In this document: piece after piece, positions 16,353 to 24,504 of the stretch
Layout: each line of letters starts with the position of its first letter
How positions within the stretch are numbered: position 1 is the stretch's first letter
Notes under the pieces: generated by a model
The model's database searches: none
What the model saw: the letters and a program-made list of their open reading frames with translations, nothing else
Told to the model about the DNA's origin: nothing
Source of the DNA: Sediminicola sp037203765
GTDB lineage: Bacteria > Bacteroidota > Bacteroidia > Flavobacteriales > Flavobacteriaceae
Length of the DNA stretch: 64,000 bases
Direction of reading: 5' to 3'
Assembly (NCBI RefSeq): GCF_037203765.1
Contig: NZ_JBBCAS010000003.1
Span: 1-64,000, forward strand
Made by a program: the position numbers and the translations under genes

Positions 16353-17723
16353 ATGCATAACATAGATATAGAGCTGGTGGAAATGACTTTGGATGTCATG
16401 AAATATGTCATCAATAGAATCACCAAAACGGCTCCTGAACTCGGGCAACCCAAAAAGGAAGAGGAGCTTCGAAGTATGGTGGGGGATACCATTACATCAG
16501 CTGGGATAGGAGGGGAAAAAGCTTTTGACCTGTTCAAGGACGTTCTGATAAAGGCCACGGTCCCTATTGATCATCCCAGGCATTTGGCTTTTGTACCGGC
16601 ATCTCCCACAAGAGCTGCAATCATGTTCGACTTGGTCACTTCGGCCTCCAGTATCCATGGCGCCTATTGGATGGAAGGAGCAGGGGGTATCTTTTGTGAA
16701 AATGAGGCCATGAAATGGTTGGTTTCCCTGACCGGTCTGCCAGAACCTGCTTTTGGGGTTTTTACAAGTGGAGGGACAGCTGCCAATCTATCGGCTATGG
16801 TCACGGCCCGTGAGGCGTGGAGAAAGAATACAGACAATATCAATGAAAAGGCCTTGATAATCACATCCAGTGGGGCGCATTCCTCCATAAAGTCTATGGC
16901 AAAGGTCATAGATGCCGATGTTGTTCTGGTGGAAACCGAGGACAGTATGTCGGCCACCATGTTGGTCAATGCTTTGAAGGGTCTCACGGAACACCAAAGA
17001 AAAAGACTTTTTGCTGTAGTGGCAACGGGAGGTACTACCAACGCGGGCATTATAGATGACCTGGACGGTATTGGGTCTATCTGTGAGCAGGAAGGTTTGT
17101 GGTTTCATGTGGATGCTGCCTATGGTGGCGGGGCCTTGGCCTCCAAACAGGCGAGACCTCTTTTTAAAGGTATAGAACGAGCCAACAGTATTACCATAGA
17201 TCCACATAAATGGTTGTTCTCACCTTATGATTGCGGGGCCATTATCTATAAAAATCCGGAACTGGCCAAAGAAGCACACTCCCAAGAAGGGTCTTACTTG
17301 GATATTTTTAAGGATGAAGGTGCGCATGGATTCAATCCTTCCGATTATCAGATACAGCTGACCAGAAGGGTCAGAGGATTGCCATTGTGGTTTTCATTGG
17401 CCATGCACGGAACGGATAAGTATGAGTGGGCCGTGCAACAAGGGATAGAGCTGGCCAATTTGGCCGGTAAGATTATTGGGGAAAATCCAGTGGTGGAATT
17501 GGTAAGGGAGCCTAGTCTTTCTTGTGTACTATTCCGCAGAAAGGGATGGACGCCGGATGACTACAGAAATTGGACCTACAAAAACCATAGGGACGGATTT
17601 GCCCTGGTCACGCCGACCAAATGGAAAAATCAAGGGGTCTACGAAACGGTAGCCCGATTCTGTTTTATAAACCCGGATACCACCGAATCCGACATAAGGG
17701 CCATTTTGGATTCCATGAAATAG
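16353..17723 (+). CDS. Group II pyridoxal-dependent decarboxylase
   Basis: A 456-residue PLP enzyme of the aromatic amino acid/glutamate/diaminobutyrate decarboxylase superfamily. K286 in DPHKW forms the Schiff base; HVDAAYGGGALAS holds the Asp and Ala that contact the cofactor, and FTSGGTAANLSAM binds the phosphate. Substrate cannot be decided from sequence; tyrosine/aromatic, 2,4-diaminobutyrate and glutamate decarboxylases are candidates. I start at ATG 16353; the frame is open a few codons further to a TTG at 16332, but that overlaps the promoter element. It ends 74 bases before guaA. Confidence 0.85.
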   Translation: MHNIDIELVEMTLDVMKYVINRITKTAPELGQPKKEEELRSMVGDTITSAGIGGEKAFDLFKDVLIKATVPIDHPRHLAFVPASPTRAAIMFDLVTSASSIHGAYWMEGAGGIFCENEAMKWLVSLTGLPEPAFGVFTSGGTAANLSAMVTAREAWRKNTDNINEKALIITSSGAHSSIKSMAKVIDADVVLVETEDSMSATMLVNALKGLTEHQRKRLFAVVATGGTTNAGIIDDLDGIGSICEQEGLWFHVDAAYGGGALASKQARPLFKGIERANSITIDPHKWLFSPYDCGAIIYKNPELAKEAHSQEGSYLDIFKDEGAHGFNPSDYQIQLTRRVRGLPLWFSLAMHGTDKYEWAVQQGIELANLAGKIIGENPVVELVREPSLSCVLFRRKGWTPDDYRNWTYKNHRDGFALVTPTKWKNQGVYETVARFCFINPDTTESDIRAILDSMK

Positions 17724-17786
17724 TCAGTCTCGGGAAAATTACCAAAAATTATTGCACTCTAAACTTTCCATTTTTCAATTTAATAC

Positions 17787-17794
17787 TATTTTTG
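17787..17794 (+). promoter_or_regulatory. -7 promoter element for guaA (TATTTTTG)
   Basis: Exact TAnnTTTG match ending just three bases before the guaA ATG (17798). The mRNA would begin at or very near the start codon. Confidence 0.6.
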
Positions 17795-17797
17795 CCC

Positions 17798-19330
17798 ATG
17801 CAAAATAATGTCCTCATTTTAGATTTTGGTTCCCAGTATACACAGCTCATCGCAAGAAGGGTGAGGGAACTCAATATTTTCTGCGAAATTAAACCGTATA
17901 ACCATTTACCTGAAGACCTTTCGGAATACAAAGCGGTCATCCTTTCTGGATCTCCTTTTTCCGTTAGGGGGGAGGATGCTCCTCATCCAGATCTATCTCA
18001 GATAAGGGGTAAAAAACCGCTTTTGGGGGTTTGTTACGGAGCCCAGTATCTGGCACATTTCAATGGAGGAAGTGTAGAAGCTTCCAACACAAGGGAGTAT
18101 GGTAGGGCCAAATTGTCCTTTGTGAAGGATAACGAACCTTTTTTTGATAAGATCTCCAAAGGGAGTCAAGTTTGGATGAGCCATGCTGATACCATAAAAA
18201 CGCTTCCGGAGAATGCCATTAGACTGGCCAGTACCCATGATGTGGAAAATGCTGCCTACAAGTTTGACGGGGAGGAGACCTATGCCATACAGTTCCATCC
18301 AGAAGTTTACCATTCTACAGACGGTAAACAATTGTTGGAGAACTTTTTGGTTCATATCGCTGGGGTCGCACAGACATGGACACCCGATGCATTCGTAGAG
18401 ACCACTGTAAAGGAACTGAAAACAAAAATAGGAAAGGACAAGGTAATCTTGGGGCTTTCCGGAGGAGTTGATTCTACGGTGGCTGCCATCTTGTTGCACA
18501 AGGCCATAGGGAAACATTTGCATTGCATTTTTGTAAACAACGGACTCTTGAGGAAAAATGAGTTCGATGCCGTATTGCACCAATACAAGGATATGGGGCT
18601 CAATGTCAAGGGCGTTGATGCTTCGGCACGCTTTTTGGACGCATTGGCTGGTGAGAGCGATCCCGAAAGAAAAAGAAAAGCCATCGGAAGGGTTTTTGTC
18701 GAGGTCTTCGATGATGAATCCCATATGGTGGAAGATGCCAAATGGTTGGCCCAAGGAACTATTTATCCGGACGTGATAGAATCTGTTTCAGCAACTGGAG
18801 GTCCTTCGGCAACCATAAAGAGTCATCACAACGTTGGGGGATTGCCCGATTATATGAAATTGAATGTGGTGGAACCCTTGCGCATGTTGTTCAAGGATGA
18901 AGTACGCAGGGTAGGGGCCAGTATGGGTATCGATGAGACATTGTTGGGAAGGCATCCCTTCCCAGGTCCAGGATTGGCCATACGTATCCTTGGGGATATC
19001 ACACCTGAAAAAGTAGCCATTTTACAAGAAGTTGATGCCATTTTTATCAATGGATTAAAGGAATGGGGACTTTATGACAAGGTGTGGCAGGCCGGAGCCA
19101 TACTTTTGCCCGTAAATAGTGTAGGGGTGATGGGAGATGAGCGGACTTATGAAAAATGTGTAGCTTTAAGAGCGGTAGAGAGTACGGATGGAATGACTGC
19201 AGACTGGGTCAATTTGCCTTATGAATTTTTGCAGAAAACATCCAATGATATTATTAATAAGGTGAGGGGGGTTAATAGAGTTGTTTATGACATAAGCTCC
19301 AAGCCACCTGCAACCATAGAATGGGAATAG
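17798..19330 (+). CDS. guaA: GMP synthase (glutamine-hydrolysing)
   Basis: A 510-residue enzyme converting XMP to GMP with glutamine and ATP in purine synthesis. The class I amidotransferase domain comes first: nucleophile C79 in GVCYGAQY and the His-Glu pair in FHPEVYH. The ATP pyrophosphatase P-loop LGLSGGVDST follows, then the C-terminal dimerisation domain with RHPFPGPGLAIR and KPPATIEWE at the end. ATG 17798 gives the standard N-terminus (NNVLILDFGSQYTQLIARRV); the longer open frame from 17621 overlaps the decarboxylase gene and is rejected. The LysM gene begins two bases after the stop. Confidence 0.95.
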   Translation: MQNNVLILDFGSQYTQLIARRVRELNIFCEIKPYNHLPEDLSEYKAVILSGSPFSVRGEDAPHPDLSQIRGKKPLLGVCYGAQYLAHFNGGSVEASNTREYGRAKLSFVKDNEPFFDKISKGSQVWMSHADTIKTLPENAIRLASTHDVENAAYKFDGEETYAIQFHPEVYHSTDGKQLLENFLVHIAGVAQTWTPDAFVETTVKELKTKIGKDKVILGLSGGVDSTVAAILLHKAIGKHLHCIFVNNGLLRKNEFDAVLHQYKDMGLNVKGVDASARFLDALAGESDPERKRKAIGRVFVEVFDDESHMVEDAKWLAQGTIYPDVIESVSATGGPSATIKSHHNVGGLPDYMKLNVVEPLRMLFKDEVRRVGASMGIDETLLGRHPFPGPGLAIRILGDITPEKVAILQEVDAIFINGLKEWGLYDKVWQAGAILLPVNSVGVMGDERTYEKCVALRAVESTDGMTADWVNLPYEFLQKTSNDIINKVRGVNRVVYDISSKPPATIEWE

Positions 19331-19332
19331 GA

Positions 19333-21486
19333 ATGAACAGTACACGTTTTAAAATACTTTTAACAGGCTTCTTCATGCTGTTTTTATGTTTTAGCATAAA
19401 TGCACAGCAATTTACAACACATGCAGTGAAGAAGGGGGAAACCTTGGAGGGTATTGCAAAACAATACAAGGTCACCCCTTTCAACATTTTAAAATACAAT
19501 AAGGAAATAGTCCAGGGGAAGCCTTTGGTAGCCAATACGGTTCTTGTAATACCGGTTGAATCAAAATCTGTGGAGCCCAATGTTCCCAAGGTGAAGAGCA
19601 GCACAAAGGAGGTTGTCAAGGAGAATTCCAACGACCAAGAAAATCCAATAGGTTTTACGAGCTACAAGGTAAAACGAAAGGACACCCTATATGGAATCGC
19701 TCAACGGTTCAATGTTACGATAGAGGATATAAAACGCTATAACAAGGAATTGTACTCTGGAAACCTCAAAAAAGGGATGAACCTTAGAATACCAAAGTTC
19801 AGACGTGTGAAACAAGAGGAGGCGGACAATAGCGAAGATGATTATGAAATATACACCGTAAAGCCCAAAGAAACCAGATGGAGCATAGCCAATGCCTATG
19901 GTATAACCATCGATAGGATGTTGGAGTTGAATCCGGAACTTTCCAAGACCAATAACTATCTTATGGAAGGCCAACAGTTGAAATTGCCAAAAATTGCCGG
20001 TAGTACTGTTGAAAATCAAAATATACAGCTTTATACGTCGTATGTTGTTACTCCCAAACAGACTTTCTATAGTCTGGAAAAACAATTTGGGGTTTCGGAA
20101 GCCGAAATAAAATCTTTAAATCCTGAGGTAAGAGTACGGGGTCTGCAAGAGGGGATGATTATACGCCTACCAAAAAAAGAAGGCGTAAAAAAGGAGGTTG
20201 TCAATACAGATAAATATGTTTTCTATGAGGTAAAACCACAAGAAACTGAATTTAGGTTGACCCGAAAGCTGAATGTAACCTATAAGGAACTATTAATGCT
20301 CAATCCTGAACTTAACGATGGATTAAAAGCAGGGATGGTACTCAAGATCCCAAAGGAAAAAGCCCAAGATCTGGAAATAAAAAATTCTTTGGTACTGGAT
20401 AGATTCAGTCTAATAGACAGTATCCAGACCAAAAATAAACCCAATATAATCTTCTTGCTGCCCTTTAGAACGGATAAGATAGATGTTAGCAATAGAGAAT
20501 CGGCAAAAGATTCCATGGCGGGAAGAAAGGATACCAAGTACAGTCTCGGAATTTATACAGGTGCATTGGTGGCCTTGGATTCCTTAAAGAAATTGGGGGT
20601 TTCCGTAAAGGTAAAAACGTTTGATACCCAATTGAACGCTGCAAGGGTAAAGAATTTTATGTTGCGTGAAAACCTTAACAATGTCGATGCAATTATTGGA
20701 CCCTTGGATGGCAAATCATTAAAGGAGGTTGCCTTGGCCGCTGCCCAGTATGACGTACCCGTGATTGCTCCAATTGCCTCTGAAAGCGACATCAGTTTGC
20801 GGAATGTGTACTTTACCATTCCAACCGAAGGGGTTCTGAGAAATAAGTTGATCTCTTACGTGAAGGAAAGAAGAAAGGGAGAAAATATGGTCATCATTGC
20901 CGATGACAATAACAAAGGAACTCAGCGTTTGCTTTTGGAAAAATTCCCTCAGGCTAAAATTCTTACCTTAAAAAACAATATTTCACTGGACATTGAAAGG
21001 GTGAGGCAGGTCATTTCAGCAAAACAAAATTGGGTGTTCCTGGAATCTGATAACTCCAATACCATTTATCATGTGAGTTCTGTCTTGAATTCTAGAATTA
21101 CAGATTCTGTAAAGGTGAAAATGTTCACGACCAATAGGAACAAAGCTTTTGAGAATGATGTCATATCTAGTTCCCATCTGTCCAATTTAGGGTTTACCTA
21201 TCCATCAGTTGAAAAAGATGTTACTACGAATTCATTTGTCAAGATGTACAGGAAAAAGTATGGAATGGAGCCTGATCGATTTGCGATTCGTGGATTTGAT
21301 ATCACATTTGATATCATATTGAAGTTGGCCTATAAAAACAATCTTTTCGAAGCCAGTAAAAAAATAGGGGAGACCTCTTATAATGCGAACAAATTCAACT
21401 ACAGAAAGGATCCGTCTTCAGGTTTTTTTAACCAGTCGGCCTATATTGTATCCTATGATAAAATGATGATCATAGAGGCAGAGTAA
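19333..21486 (+). CDS. LysM-repeat protein fused to a periplasmic ligand-binding domain
   Basis: A 717-residue exported protein. After a signal peptide (MNSTRFKILLTGFFMLFLCF...NAQ) come five LysM-like repeats up to about residue 345, with cores such as VKKGETLEGIAKQYKV, VKRKDTLYGIAQRFNV, VKPKETRWSIANAYGI, VTPKQTFYSLEKQFGV and VKPQETEFRLTRKLNV. The rest resembles a LivK-type periplasmic-binding fold (NVDAIIGPLDGKSLKEVALA, YDVPVIAPIASES, FAIRGFDITFDIILKL). LysM suggests peptidoglycan binding. An ATG at 19321 overlapping guaA is possible, but 19333 starts the signal peptide directly. Position after guaA suggests co-transcription; the ligand is unknown. Confidence 0.82.
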   Translation: MNSTRFKILLTGFFMLFLCFSINAQQFTTHAVKKGETLEGIAKQYKVTPFNILKYNKEIVQGKPLVANTVLVIPVESKSVEPNVPKVKSSTKEVVKENSNDQENPIGFTSYKVKRKDTLYGIAQRFNVTIEDIKRYNKELYSGNLKKGMNLRIPKFRRVKQEEADNSEDDYEIYTVKPKETRWSIANAYGITIDRMLELNPELSKTNNYLMEGQQLKLPKIAGSTVENQNIQLYTSYVVTPKQTFYSLEKQFGVSEAEIKSLNPEVRVRGLQEGMIIRLPKKEGVKKEVVNTDKYVFYEVKPQETEFRLTRKLNVTYKELLMLNPELNDGLKAGMVLKIPKEKAQDLEIKNSLVLDRFSLIDSIQTKNKPNIIFLLPFRTDKIDVSNRESAKDSMAGRKDTKYSLGIYTGALVALDSLKKLGVSVKVKTFDTQLNAARVKNFMLRENLNNVDAIIGPLDGKSLKEVALAAAQYDVPVIAPIASESDISLRNVYFTIPTEGVLRNKLISYVKERRKGENMVIIADDNNKGTQRLLLEKFPQAKILTLKNNISLDIERVRQVISAKQNWVFLESDNSNTIYHVSSVLNSRITDSVKVKMFTTNRNKAFENDVISSSHLSNLGFTYPSVEKDVTTNSFVKMYRKKYGMEPDRFAIRGFDITFDIILKLAYKNNLFEASKKIGETSYNANKFNYRKDPSSGFFNQSAYIVSYDKMMIIEAE

Positions 21487-21568
21487 TGCGTCTTATTGCG
21501 AATTTGCGGTTTTTGTGAAACATGCAAGGCCAGTATTGATGGCTCCTGCAAAGTGTTGATTGAGAATC

Positions 21569-22435
21569 TTAGACATCACAGATTAAAAATCCCTGTTTCA
21601 AGGCCTCGATTTTATCGTCCTTGGCAGGGATAAATTCTTGGGCCACATACCCTTTGTAACCCGTATCCAAAATGGCCCTCATGATAGCCGGGTAGTACAA
21701 TTCCTGACTTTCATCAATTTCATGTCTTCCGGGTACTCCGGCCGTGTGGTAATGACCAAAATATTGGTGGTTGTCCTTGATGGATTGGATTATATCCCCT
21801 TCTTGGATCTGCATATGGTAAATGTCAAATAGGAGCTTGAAGTTTTCCGAACCAATTAGTTTGCACAGCGCTATGCCCCAAGCAGAACGGTCTCCCATAT
21901 AATCTGGATGGTTCCTCTGGTTGAACAATTCCATTTGAATTACCACACCGTGTTTTTCAGCCAAAGGCATTAATTTTTTTAATGCGGCAGCACAATTTTG
22001 TAGCCCTGTTTCATCATCCATTCCCCGGCGGTTGCCACTGAAACAAATCAAATTGGTATATCCTGCCGATGCTACCATGGGGATCATTTTGGTGTAATTG
22101 TCCAAAAGGGTGTCGTGGTATTGCGGGTCGTTGAATCCCTCGGTCAAGCTTATTTCGGCCCCATTGCACATGGAGGAGTGAATATTATACTTTTTTAATA
22201 GGGGCCACTCCTTGGGTCCCATCAAGTCGATGGCCTTGATGTTCAGTTCATTGAGCTTTATCAAAAAGGCTTCCAGGGGAATATCGGAAAAACACCAATG
22301 GCACACGCTATGGTTGATGTTGTTTTTAAGTTTAAATCCCATATCTTGCTTTTTTTCTTGGGCGTTTATGGATTGATAAGCCAAAACTCCAACAGTAGCA
22401 GCAGCGGAAGTGCCAATAAAAGTGCGCCTTTTCAT
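21569..22435 (-). CDS. Hydroxypyruvate isomerase/sugar epimerase-like TIM-barrel protein, exported
   Basis: A 288-residue protein of the xylose isomerase-like TIM-barrel family. The start at 22435 gives MKRRTFIGTSAAATVGVLAY, a Tat-like signal (KRRTFIG resembles the twin-arginine box). Metal-site residues are recognisable: the glutamate in VVIQMELFN, the aspartate-histidine pair in LLFDIYHMQ, the histidine in GHYHTAG and the glutamate in VAQEFIP. The substrate is unknown. An extended frame from 22504 would overlap the divergent DUF3820 gene and is rejected. Confidence 0.8.
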   Translation of the reverse strand: MKRRTFIGTSAAATVGVLAYQSINAQEKKQDMGFKLKNNINHSVCHWCFSDIPLEAFLIKLNELNIKAIDLMGPKEWPLLKKYNIHSSMCNGAEISLTEGFNDPQYHDTLLDNYTKMIPMVASAGYTNLICFSGNRRGMDDETGLQNCAAALKKLMPLAEKHGVVIQMELFNQRNHPDYMGDRSAWGIALCKLIGSENFKLLFDIYHMQIQEGDIIQSIKDNHQYFGHYHTAGVPGRHEIDESQELYYPAIMRAILDTGYKGYVAQEFIPAKDDKIEALKQGFLICDV

Positions 22436-22484
22436 AATTTCGAGTATTAAGTAAGTATAGAAAGATAAGTTATAGTTCCTACAT

Positions 22485-22721
22485 ATGAACATATATCCCG
22501 ACAAAAAGCAGCTGATAGAACTGGCGCATTATAAAATGCCCTTTGGAAAATTCAAGGATAGATATCTCCTAGACCTTCCTGAGCCCTATTTGGTGTGGTT
22601 CCAACAGCAGGGATTTCCCGAAGGAAAACTGGGAAATTTATTAAAAGCCATGTTGGAGATCAAAATAAACGGGTTGGAGGGATTGATCAGGAAAATTCAA
22701 AAAGATTTTCCAAGAGATTAA
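22485..22721 (+). CDS. DUF3820 family small protein
   Basis: A 78-residue cytoplasmic protein with the DUF3820 signature: MPFGKFKDRYLLDLPEPYLV and WFQQQGFPEGKLG. This family resembles the C-terminal part found on some bacterial exonucleases and was once annotated as a quorum-sensing-related virulence factor; its function is not established. It stands 60 bases before pyrG, which has its own promoter element at 22745-22752. Confidence 0.82.
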   Translation: MNIYPDKKQLIELAHYKMPFGKFKDRYLLDLPEPYLVWFQQQGFPEGKLGNLLKAMLEIKINGLEGLIRKIQKDFPRD

Positions 22722-22744
22722 CAGTGTTATCGGACTGCAATTTG

Positions 22745-22752
22745 TACTTTTG
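22745..22752 (+). promoter_or_regulatory. -7 promoter element for pyrG (TACTTTTG)
   Basis: Exact TAnnTTTG match, 29 bases before the pyrG ATG at 22782. No clear -33 TTTG precedes it. Confidence 0.55.
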
Positions 22753-22781
22753 CCTGCGTTAAGAAAAGAACCTAACGCTTC

Positions 22782-24398
22782 ATGTCACAGACGAAATATA
22801 TTTTTGTAACCGGTGGGGTTACATCTTCTCTTGGAAAAGGGATTATTGCAGCTTCATTGGCCAAATTGCTTCAGGCCCGCGGTTACAAAACAACTATTCA
22901 AAAACTGGATCCTTATATCAACGTAGATCCAGGAACCTTGAACCCTTACGAACACGGTGAATGTTATGTAACCGATGATGGTGCGGAAACCGATTTGGAT
23001 TTGGGGCATTACGAACGTTTTTTGAATGTTAGGACCTCCCAAGCGAACAATGTCACTACGGGAAGGATTTACCAAAGTGTCATAGAAAAAGAAAGAAGAG
23101 GGGAGTTTTTGGGCAAAACGGTTCAGGTAGTTCCCCATATTACCAATGAGATCAAGGAACGAATTCAGATCCTTGGTAAAAGTGGTGAATATGATATCGT
23201 GATTACAGAGATCGGAGGAACTGTCGGGGATATCGAATCCTTGCCTTATATAGAGGCCGTAAGGCAATTGCTGTGGGAATTAGGTGATAACAATGGCATT
23301 GTAATACACCTAACCTTGGTTCCTTACCTCTCCGCTGCCGGAGAACTTAAGACCAAGCCTACGCAACATTCTGTGAAAACCTTAATGGAAAGCGGGATTA
23401 AGGCCGATATTCTGGTATGTAGGACAGAGCATCAGATATCGGATGATATCAAGGATAAATTAGCACTTTTCTGCAATGTGAAGAGAGATGCCGTAATACA
23501 GTCCATTGATGCCTCCACCATTTATGATGTGCCCATCCTGATGCAGGAGGAAGGACTGGATACCGTGACCTTGCATAAATTGGCATTGCCAGACACTGTT
23601 GTTCCAGATTTGACCAATTGGAACGAATTTCTGCACAAGCATAAAAATCCGAAAGAAGAGGTCAATATCGGACTGATCGGAAAATATGTGGAATTGCAGG
23701 ATTCTTACAAATCCATTTTGGAGGCTTTTATACATGCCGGTGCGGTCAATGAAGTGCGTGTCAAAATAAAATGGATCCATTCGGAACATATTACCGATCG
23801 CAATTTGGTGAACAAAATGAAGGATTTGGACGGTATTCTTGTTGCTCCTGGATTTGGTGAAAGAGGAATCGAAGGAAAAGTCAAGGCCGTAAAACATGCC
23901 AGGGAGCATAATATCCCATTCTTGGGCATTTGTCTGGGAATGCAAATGGCGGTAATAGAATACGGTAGAAATGTACTCAACCTTTCCGATGCCAACTCTA
24001 CGGAAATGGACGCTAATACGGCGAATCCGGTTATTAGTTTGATGGAAGAGCAAAAGACCATTACCAATAAAGGGGGTACGATGCGTTTAGGGGCATGGGA
24101 CTGTGATTTGAAAGATGGGAGTTTGGTGCAAAAGGTCTACCACGGTGCTAAAACCATCTCCGAAAGACATCGCCATCGCTACGAGTTCAACAACCAATAC
24201 AAAGAGGCCATGGAAAAAGCAGGTTTGGTGGCTTCAGGTATCAATAAGAAAACAGGACTTGTGGAAATTGTGGAATTGCCAACCCATCCTTGGTTTATTG
24301 GGGTACAATACCATCCAGAGTATAAGAGTACGGTTGCCAATCCACATCCTTTATTTGTTGGATTTGTAAAGGCAGCTCTTGAACATAAGATAAAGTAA
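22782..24398 (+). CDS. pyrG: CTP synthase
   Basis: A 538-residue cytoplasmic enzyme that aminates UTP to CTP using glutamine and ATP. The N-terminal synthetase domain shows FVTGGVTSSLGKGI (P-loop) and LDPYINVDPGTLNPYEHGEC. The C-terminal amidotransferase domain has nucleophilic cysteine LGICLGMQ and the His-Glu of QYHPEYKS. It is full length and intact. Transcription probably starts from the TACTTTTG element just upstream. yidC follows 106 bases later in the same direction. Confidence 0.96.
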   Translation: MSQTKYIFVTGGVTSSLGKGIIAASLAKLLQARGYKTTIQKLDPYINVDPGTLNPYEHGECYVTDDGAETDLDLGHYERFLNVRTSQANNVTTGRIYQSVIEKERRGEFLGKTVQVVPHITNEIKERIQILGKSGEYDIVITEIGGTVGDIESLPYIEAVRQLLWELGDNNGIVIHLTLVPYLSAAGELKTKPTQHSVKTLMESGIKADILVCRTEHQISDDIKDKLALFCNVKRDAVIQSIDASTIYDVPILMQEEGLDTVTLHKLALPDTVVPDLTNWNEFLHKHKNPKEEVNIGLIGKYVELQDSYKSILEAFIHAGAVNEVRVKIKWIHSEHITDRNLVNKMKDLDGILVAPGFGERGIEGKVKAVKHAREHNIPFLGICLGMQMAVIEYGRNVLNLSDANSTEMDANTANPVISLMEEQKTITNKGGTMRLGAWDCDLKDGSLVQKVYHGAKTISERHRHRYEFNNQYKEAMEKAGLVASGINKKTGLVEIVELPTHPWFIGVQYHPEYKSTVANPHPLFVGFVKAALEHKIK

Positions 24399-24504
24399 TT
24401 TGATGTCCCATAGGCATGGAATACAGATTTGAACATATATTAGCAAACTAAATTTTAAACAAGCCTGCAACCATAATTTTGAAGGTATTGTAAATTATAC
24501 GTAG

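Noticed and set aside
18352..18754. Long antisense frames over guaA
   Set aside because: They mirror the codon pattern of guaA and contain no recognisable domain.
22756..22778. GCGTTA/TAACGC hairpin before pyrG as a CTP-sensing attenuator
   Set aside because: The 5' arm coincides with the expected transcript start and the stem has only six pairs with no T-run, so it is probably absent or unstable in the mRNA.
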